Below, in pieces: positions 59,990 through 64,000 of a stretch of 64,000 nucleotides of DNA. The stretch comes from an uncultured Dehalococcoidia bacterium (GTDB lineage: Bacteria > Chloroflexota > Dehalococcoidia > Lucifugimonadales > UBA3495). Numbering within the stretch: position 1 is the first letter of the stretch; every line of letters starts with the position of its first letter. A model generated the notes under the pieces. That model did not search any database, was not told the DNA's origin, and worked only from the letters and a program-made list of their open reading frames with translations. The position numbers were made by a program, and so were the translations under genes. The DNA lies in assembly GCA_958296225.1 (NCBI GenBank), contig OY282456.1, forward strand, positions 1,054,001-1,118,000, read 5' to 3'.

Positions 59990-61699
59990 ATGCAGATGAA
60001 CGACTTCGTCGTCCGGTTCGCCGGTGAGGGTGGACAGGGCGTCGTTACTTCAGCCGAAGGACTGGCCCAGGCTTCCACCCAGGTAGGCTATCATGCCCTG
60101 ACCTACGCCACCTTCCCCTCACAGATTCTCGGTGGCCCGACCTGGACCCAGGCCCGAATTTGTACCGAACCCATTCTGAGCTCCGGCGACGAGGTGGACG
60201 TCCTGGTTGCTTTCAACGAGGAAGCCTACGAAACCCACGCCGAAGAGGTCAGGGACGGCGGCGTTATCATCTATAACGCCGACGATTTTACGATGACCGA
60301 CCCCCGCTCCTTTGGCTTGGCGGTGGATACGCTGGCCCGCTCTACCGGCAACAACCGGGCCGCCAACATGGTGGTCATCGGCGCGCTGGCTCAGCTGGTC
60401 CATATGCCCCAGCAGTACCTGGAGGACTTTGTGGAGGCCCGTTTCCGTCGGGGCCGGGCCAACGACGACGAAATCATTTCTTCCAACATCGCGGCAATGG
60501 AGCTGGGCCGGCAGCACGCCGCCGAAAGCGGCTTCGTGCTGGGCGACCTGGCCCCGCCCAGCCCGCCGGAATATCAGCAGCTGATGCTGAAAGGCAACGA
60601 GGCCATTGCCCTGGGCGCCACCCACGCCGGCCTGGGCTTTTACGCCGGTTATCCCATCTCCCCCGCCACGACCATCCTGCTCTGGATGGAGCGCAACCTG
60701 GTGGGAGCGGACAAGTTCGCCTATCAGGTTTCCTCGGAAATCGAGGCCATCACCGCCATTATGGGCGCCGGCTACGCCGGCAAAAAGGCGATGACCGCCA
60801 CCGCCGGCCCCGGCATCTCCCTGATGAGCGAGGGCCTGGGCCTGGCCTGGATGGCCGAGATTCCGCTGGTGGTGGTGGACGTGCAGCGGGGCGGCCCGGC
60901 CACGGGCCTGCCCACCAAGACCGAGCAATCCGACCTGATGGCCTGTATGTACCCGGCCCACGGCGACGTGCGAATGCCGGTTATCGCGCCGGGTTCGGTG
61001 GAAGAATGTTTCTATGGGGCCATTCACGCCCTCAACTGGTCGGAACGCTACCAGGGGCCGGTCATCCTGATGAGCGAAATGTCTATGGCCGAACGGGTGC
61101 AGAACATCCCGCGTCCCGACCTGTCTAAAGCCCCGGTGGAGGAACGGCTGACTTACGAAGGCAGCAACGGCTATCACCGCTACTCCGGCCGCGAGCTGTC
61201 GCCCATGCCCCTCCCCGGCACGCCGGGCGCTTACGTCGCCAACGGCAGTGAGCACGACGAGATGGGCGACACCACGCACCTGCCAAGCCGACACATCCAG
61301 ATGACGGAGCGGCGGTTCAGCAAGCTCAGGCTGCTGGAAGAGGACAACTACGAGGCGGAGAATACCGCGGCCCGCATCGCCTTGATGCCCTGGGGCGGTT
61401 CCAAAGGGCCGGTTCGGGAAGCCTACGATGCGCTGCGCCAACAGGGCGTGGACATCGGCTGGTACTTCTCCATGTTCCTGAATCCGCTGCCGCCCAAATT
61501 GCGGGAAGAGCTGCGGAGCAAAGACCTGGTAATCGTGCCGGAATTGAACTATCAAGGACAGTGGGCCGGCATCCTGCGTTCCGAGGGCGTCAAGGCGCAG
61601 GCAATCACTCAGTACACGGGATTGCCCTTCAAGGTCAGCAACCTGGTGTCCCGAATCAACGACCTTGTATCCCCTGCCAAGGAGGTAGCCCGGGTATGA
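59990..61699 (+). CDS. korA: 2-oxoacid:acceptor oxidoreductase, fused gamma-alpha subunit
   Basis: 569 residues from ATG 59990 (GGAGG 9 nt upstream). The N-terminal gamma domain (~1-190) has RFAGEGGQGVVTSAEGLAQA; the alpha domain follows with GNEAIALGATHAGLGFYAGYPISPATTI and TATAGPGISLMSEGLGLAWMAEIPLVVVDVQRGGPATGLPTK (positions ~310-350), then the C-terminal domain with VPELNYQGQW. Oxidatively decarboxylates 2-oxoglutarate or another 2-oxoacid with CoA and ferredoxin, or runs in reverse for CO2 fixation. The ATGA overlap with korB shows coupled translation. Confidence 0.92.
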   Translation: MQMNDFVVRFAGEGGQGVVTSAEGLAQASTQVGYHALTYATFPSQILGGPTWTQARICTEPILSSGDEVDVLVAFNEEAYETHAEEVRDGGVIIYNADDFTMTDPRSFGLAVDTLARSTGNNRAANMVVIGALAQLVHMPQQYLEDFVEARFRRGRANDDEIISSNIAAMELGRQHAAESGFVLGDLAPPSPPEYQQLMLKGNEAIALGATHAGLGFYAGYPISPATTILLWMERNLVGADKFAYQVSSEIEAITAIMGAGYAGKKAMTATAGPGISLMSEGLGLAWMAEIPLVVVDVQRGGPATGLPTKTEQSDLMACMYPAHGDVRMPVIAPGSVEECFYGAIHALNWSERYQGPVILMSEMSMAERVQNIPRPDLSKAPVEERLTYEGSNGYHRYSGRELSPMPLPGTPGAYVANGSEHDEMGDTTHLPSRHIQMTERRFSKLRLLEEDNYEAENTAARIALMPWGGSKGPVREAYDALRQQGVDIGWYFSMFLNPLPPKLREELRSKDLVIVPELNYQGQWAGILRSEGVKAQAITQYTGLPFKVSNLVSRINDLVSPAKEVARV

Positions 61700-62562
61700 G
61701 CAAGAAGAACCCGGAATATGACTTCAAATGGTGTCCCGGTTGTGGAGACTTTGGGGTGCGCCGCGCCCTGGAGTTCGCCATGATTAACCGGCTGGAAGAA
61801 ACCGGCCAACCCATTGAGAACAATGTGGTGGTCGCCGGAATCGGCTGCAGCGGCAACCTGGTACACCTGCTCGAAGGCCAGCAGCCCTACGGTTTCCACG
61901 GCATCCACGGGCGCACCTTGCCGGTAGCAATGGGCGTCAAGATGGCCCGGCCCGAGCTGAATGTGATTGTTGTAGCCGGCGACGGCGACTTTCTCAGCAT
62001 CGGCGGCGAGCACATCGCGCCGCAGGCCGCGCGCAACCTGAACATCACCGCCGTCATTATGGACAACGGCGTGTATGGCCTGACCAAGGGCCAGAGCTCG
62101 CCCACCACCGAGATGGGCGCCATCACCAGCAGCACGCCCTTCGGCAAGATTGAAGAGGATTTGGACCCGCTGGAACTCTACCTCACGCTGGGCGTGTCGT
62201 TCATCGCGTCGGGATTCTCCGGACAACCGCGCGTGCTGGCCAAGCTCATCAACGACGGCATGAACCACCAGGGTATGTCGATGATTCACGTGCAATCGCC
62301 GTGCGTCACCTACAACGACACCTACCAGCTCATCAAGGGCAACGCCCGAGAGGGCATCGCTCCGGCCTTGTGGGACATCCCCGAAGACCACGACCCCGGC
62401 AGCAAGCAGGCGGCCTACGACCTGGTGCAGCAGGGGGGCCTGCCGGTGGGAATCCTTTACAAGGACGAGACGCGGGCCTCGCTGGAGGCCAATATGGATA
62501 CCATCCGCGCCAAGGCGCGGGAGCGCACCATGGAGCAGCTGATGAACGCTTACACGTTCTAA
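61696..62562 (+). CDS. korB: 2-oxoacid:acceptor oxidoreductase, TPP-binding beta subunit
   Basis: 288 residues from ATG 61696, sharing ATGA with korA. CPGCGDFG (Cys13, Cys16) and a third Cys in GIGCSGN supply part of the 4Fe-4S site; GDGDFLSIGGEH with NNGVYG-like MDNGVYGLTKGQ is the TPP motif. It completes the two-gene KorAB enzyme; no separate delta ferredoxin subunit is present. Confidence 0.93.
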   Translation: MSKKNPEYDFKWCPGCGDFGVRRALEFAMINRLEETGQPIENNVVVAGIGCSGNLVHLLEGQQPYGFHGIHGRTLPVAMGVKMARPELNVIVVAGDGDFLSIGGEHIAPQAARNLNITAVIMDNGVYGLTKGQSSPTTEMGAITSSTPFGKIEEDLDPLELYLTLGVSFIASGFSGQPRVLAKLINDGMNHQGMSMIHVQSPCVTYNDTYQLIKGNAREGIAPALWDIPEDHDPGSKQAAYDLVQQGGLPVGILYKDETRASLEANMDTIRAKARERTMEQLMNAYTF

Positions 62563-62590
62563 ACCCCGGCGCGCGAATCGGGAACCAATG

Positions 62591-62627
62591 CGCCCCCGGC
62601 GGGATGTGCCAACGGGGGCGTTTCTAT
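62591..62627 (+). terminator. Rho-independent terminator of korAB
   Basis: Perfect 8-bp stem CGCCCCCG/CGGGGGCG (62591-62598 with 62613-62620), 14-nt loop, then TTTCTATT, ~30 bp after korB. It overlaps the end of the convergent protease gene. Confidence 0.75.
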
Positions 62628-63001
62628 TCGGGGAGCGGGGTGATGGCGACCTGGCCGCCATATTCCCAGTCAATGGTCAGCGAGGTTTCCCAGAGCAGGT
62701 TGGCGCCAATGAGCGGAAGGTCGCGCGCGGCGATGATTTCGACCCCTCTGGAATTGCCCAGCCACGGCACGGTTGCGGCGTACACATCGGCGTGAACCTC
62801 TTGCCCGTCAGCTAAAATTGTCCTGCTGGTGGTAACGAGCGGCAGATTGAGCCGGGTGATGTCGGCAATGGGGAGTTGCAGGTCGCCATTGAACCCGGTG
62901 TCGATGACAGGATTGAACCTGGCAAATTGCTGGCCGGCGGGGTTCAGTACGATGATGGGCACCGTGGCCTGCCGGGCCCGGTTGATGCTGCCGTTAATCA
63001 T
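62624..63001 (-). CDS. Clan AA retropepsin-like aspartic protease (cassette 2)
   Basis: 125 residues from ATG 63001, overlapping the upstream gene by 8 bp (ATG 63010 is an alternative). Active-site motif VIDTGFNGDLQLP, then VTTSRTILADGQEVHADVY and LIGANLLWETSLTIDW. This is the DTG form of the retropepsin-like fold, unlike the DTA seen in cassette 1. It is directly coupled to the double-repeat gene, as at 9129-10084. Confidence 0.78.
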   Translation of the reverse strand: MINGSINRARQATVPIIVLNPAGQQFARFNPVIDTGFNGDLQLPIADITRLNLPLVTTSRTILADGQEVHADVYAATVPWLGNSRGVEIIAARDLPLIGANLLWETSLTIDWEYGGQVAITPLPE

Positions 63002-63521
63002 TGCCGTCATTCGGCAATACCGTTTCGTAGCCGATGCGGAACAGGATGAGGGGTTTCCCAGGCATTCCCTGGTCAACGTCGAAGCCGGCTTTCATGATGT
63101 CCTCATGGATCCCGTACTCGCCGCTGTCCGGGTCCAGGGCAAGGTATTTGCCACTGTGGAGCGGCTCAACCAGGTGACGGATTTCCGCGTCATAGAGAGC
63201 CCGACCGCGCTCCATGTAATCGCCATATTTGGCCTGGGCTTCGTCAATTTCCTGCTGGGTATAGTCCACCCGCCCACGTACCCCGGTGATGGCGGCTCTA
63301 TGGCCGATGCGGATTACGTGTAGAAACTTGCCGGGCAACTTTGCCCGCAAGTCGAGCGCGGCATCCAAAATCCTGTTTCCGATTTCGTAGCGGCCGCTTT
63401 CCGGTTCGATGGCAATAAACTTGCCGGTGTGCTGCGGCTCGACCAGATGCCGGATGCTGGCCTCATAAACGGCCTGGGCGCGCGGCCCGACATTCTCGCG
63501 GGTTGTGGGCGTATCAAACAT
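62994..63521 (-). CDS. Double-repeat protein, unknown function (cassette 2)
   Basis: 175 residues from ATG 63521, preceded by GGAGG; the longer upstream frame is not favoured. Two domain copies: RAQAVYEASIRHLVEPQHTGKF then RALYDAEIRHLVEPLHSGKYLA, each followed by D/E-x-G-x-Y-x-I, a helix, and a FL/LI-x-x-IG-x-x-x-x segment. It matches the protein at 9548-10084 in length, domain order and neighbour. Its stop lies just inside the protease gene's start. Function unknown. Confidence 0.78.
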   Translation of the reverse strand: MFDTPTTRENVGPRAQAVYEASIRHLVEPQHTGKFIAIEPESGRYEIGNRILDAALDLRAKLPGKFLHVIRIGHRAAITGVRGRVDYTQQEIDEAQAKYGDYMERGRALYDAEIRHLVEPLHSGKYLALDPDSGEYGIHEDIMKAGFDVDQGMPGKPLILFRIGYETVLPNDGND

Positions 63522-63543
63522 TGCTGACCTCCGTTCTCCTTGG

Positions 63544-64000
63544 CTAGTAATTTGCGCCGGGTACTCCCGCGCCGGGGGCCAAGTCCGGGTTTTCCGCCGG
63601 CAGCGACTGGTACTTGGACGGGCATTTGACCAGAATGTTGTCGGTGGCAAAAGTCCGGTGCTCAGCATCATAGCGCCCTTCCAGGATGATTTCCGAGTGC
63701 GGGTTGAAAAACAGGTCGGGCAGCACGCCGACATAGCTGGCTTGGAGGCGGGGGCTGCCGGCGGTCAGGCCGGGGGCGTCGGGCCGTTTGTCGCCCAGGG
63801 CGAAGCGGGAGCGGGTGGAGCCGTCGTCTCTGCGGAAGGTGCCGGGAGCGAGGGCGCCGGCTATGCGGAGCGTTTGCCCGTCTTGCAGCCCGGGGTCGTT
63901 CAGGAACTCGCTGACGGTTACGAAGTAGAGGGCGTTGCCGGGGAAAGCGGCGTAAACCATGTAGGCTACGGCCAGCGCGACTACCCCGGCCAGGATGATG
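63544..64000 (-). CDS. ccmE: Cytochrome c maturation protein CcmE, Cys-type heme site (partial)
   Basis: The 5' end lies beyond 64000. The frame stays open to the window edge with the membrane segment IILAGVVALAVAYMVYAAF. The OB-fold heme chaperone domain includes LRIAGALAPGTF, LPDLFFNPHSEIILEGRYD and ILVKCPSKYQ. The heme-linking motif is C-x-x-x-Y instead of the H-x-x-x-Y of E. coli CcmE, as known in archaeal-type and some deltaproteobacterial proteins. After TAG 63544 lies the double-repeat gene on the same strand. Confidence 0.88.
   Translation of the reverse strand, partial: IILAGVVALAVAYMVYAAFPGNALYFVTVSEFLNDPGLQDGQTLRIAGALAPGTFRRDDGSTRSRFALGDKRPDAPGLTAGSPRLQASYVGVLPDLFFNPHSEIILEGRYDAEHRTFATDNILVKCPSKYQSLPAENPDLAPGAGVPGANY

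Overview
The window is a GC-rich bacterial chromosome segment. Gene content points to Chloroflexota, probably a Dehalococcoidia/SAR202-like lineage. The evidence is four LLM-class flavin/F420 oxidoreductases, a CaiB-type CoA transferase, ferredoxin-type 2-oxoacid oxidoreductase (KorAB), a CcmE of the Cys-x-x-x-Tyr type, two cobamide-reductase-like iron-sulfur proteins, many Uma2 nucleases and VKGC/HTTM, pentapeptide-TIR and NYN proteins. This placement is inferred from gene content; no rRNA or marker alignment was possible.

Layout. 0-7 kb: four Uma2 genes (two in a near-identical tandem duplication), an SF2 helicase, and a queuosine-precursor transporter followed by a 47-codon Cys-rich gene and a membrane protein. 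7-14.6 kb: nitrogen assimilation, with two different glutamine synthetases and two ammonium transporters. Each amt gene is preceded by an 11-bp-phased GTnAC/GAAAC array resembling a GlnR box. HicBA and an aspartic-protease/double-repeat cassette sit between the glnA genes. 14.9-27 kb: a thioester alpha-2-macroglobulin lipoprotein, two LLM oxidoreductases, a coiled-coil nuclease-like protein, a YceI lipoprotein, an M24 peptidase, an SDR and a CoA transferase. 27.2-29 kb: an NYN-domain gene split by a complete 1076-bp insertion sequence with 25-bp perfect inverted repeats, a 9-bp target duplication and an A7 slippery site. 29-40 kb: a molybdopterin oxidase large subunit, a second coiled-coil nuclease-like gene, three tandem DUF4268-type nuclease paralogs, a cupin, a CDGSH protein, a hydratase, RsmI and a TPP enzyme. 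40-50.4 kb: two paralogous iron-sulfur reductase-like genes, each with a strong promoter and terminator, enclosing a graveyard of broken genes. A frameshifted CARF protein lies just outside. 50.5-64 kb: pentapeptide-TIR, a DUF6159-like membrane protein, coaX-coaBC, two more LLM enzymes, tRNA-Gln(CTG), a GT2, korAB with a structured leader, a second protease/double-repeat cassette, and ccmE running off the end.

Recurring themes: (1) PD-(D/E)XK-like proteins whose coiled coils change length through in-frame 21/42/63-bp repeats; (2) a two-gene double-repeat plus clan AA protease cassette present twice; (3) local gene decay at 34, 40-49 and 53 kb; (4) dispersed palindromes. No CRISPR array and no rRNA genes were seen.
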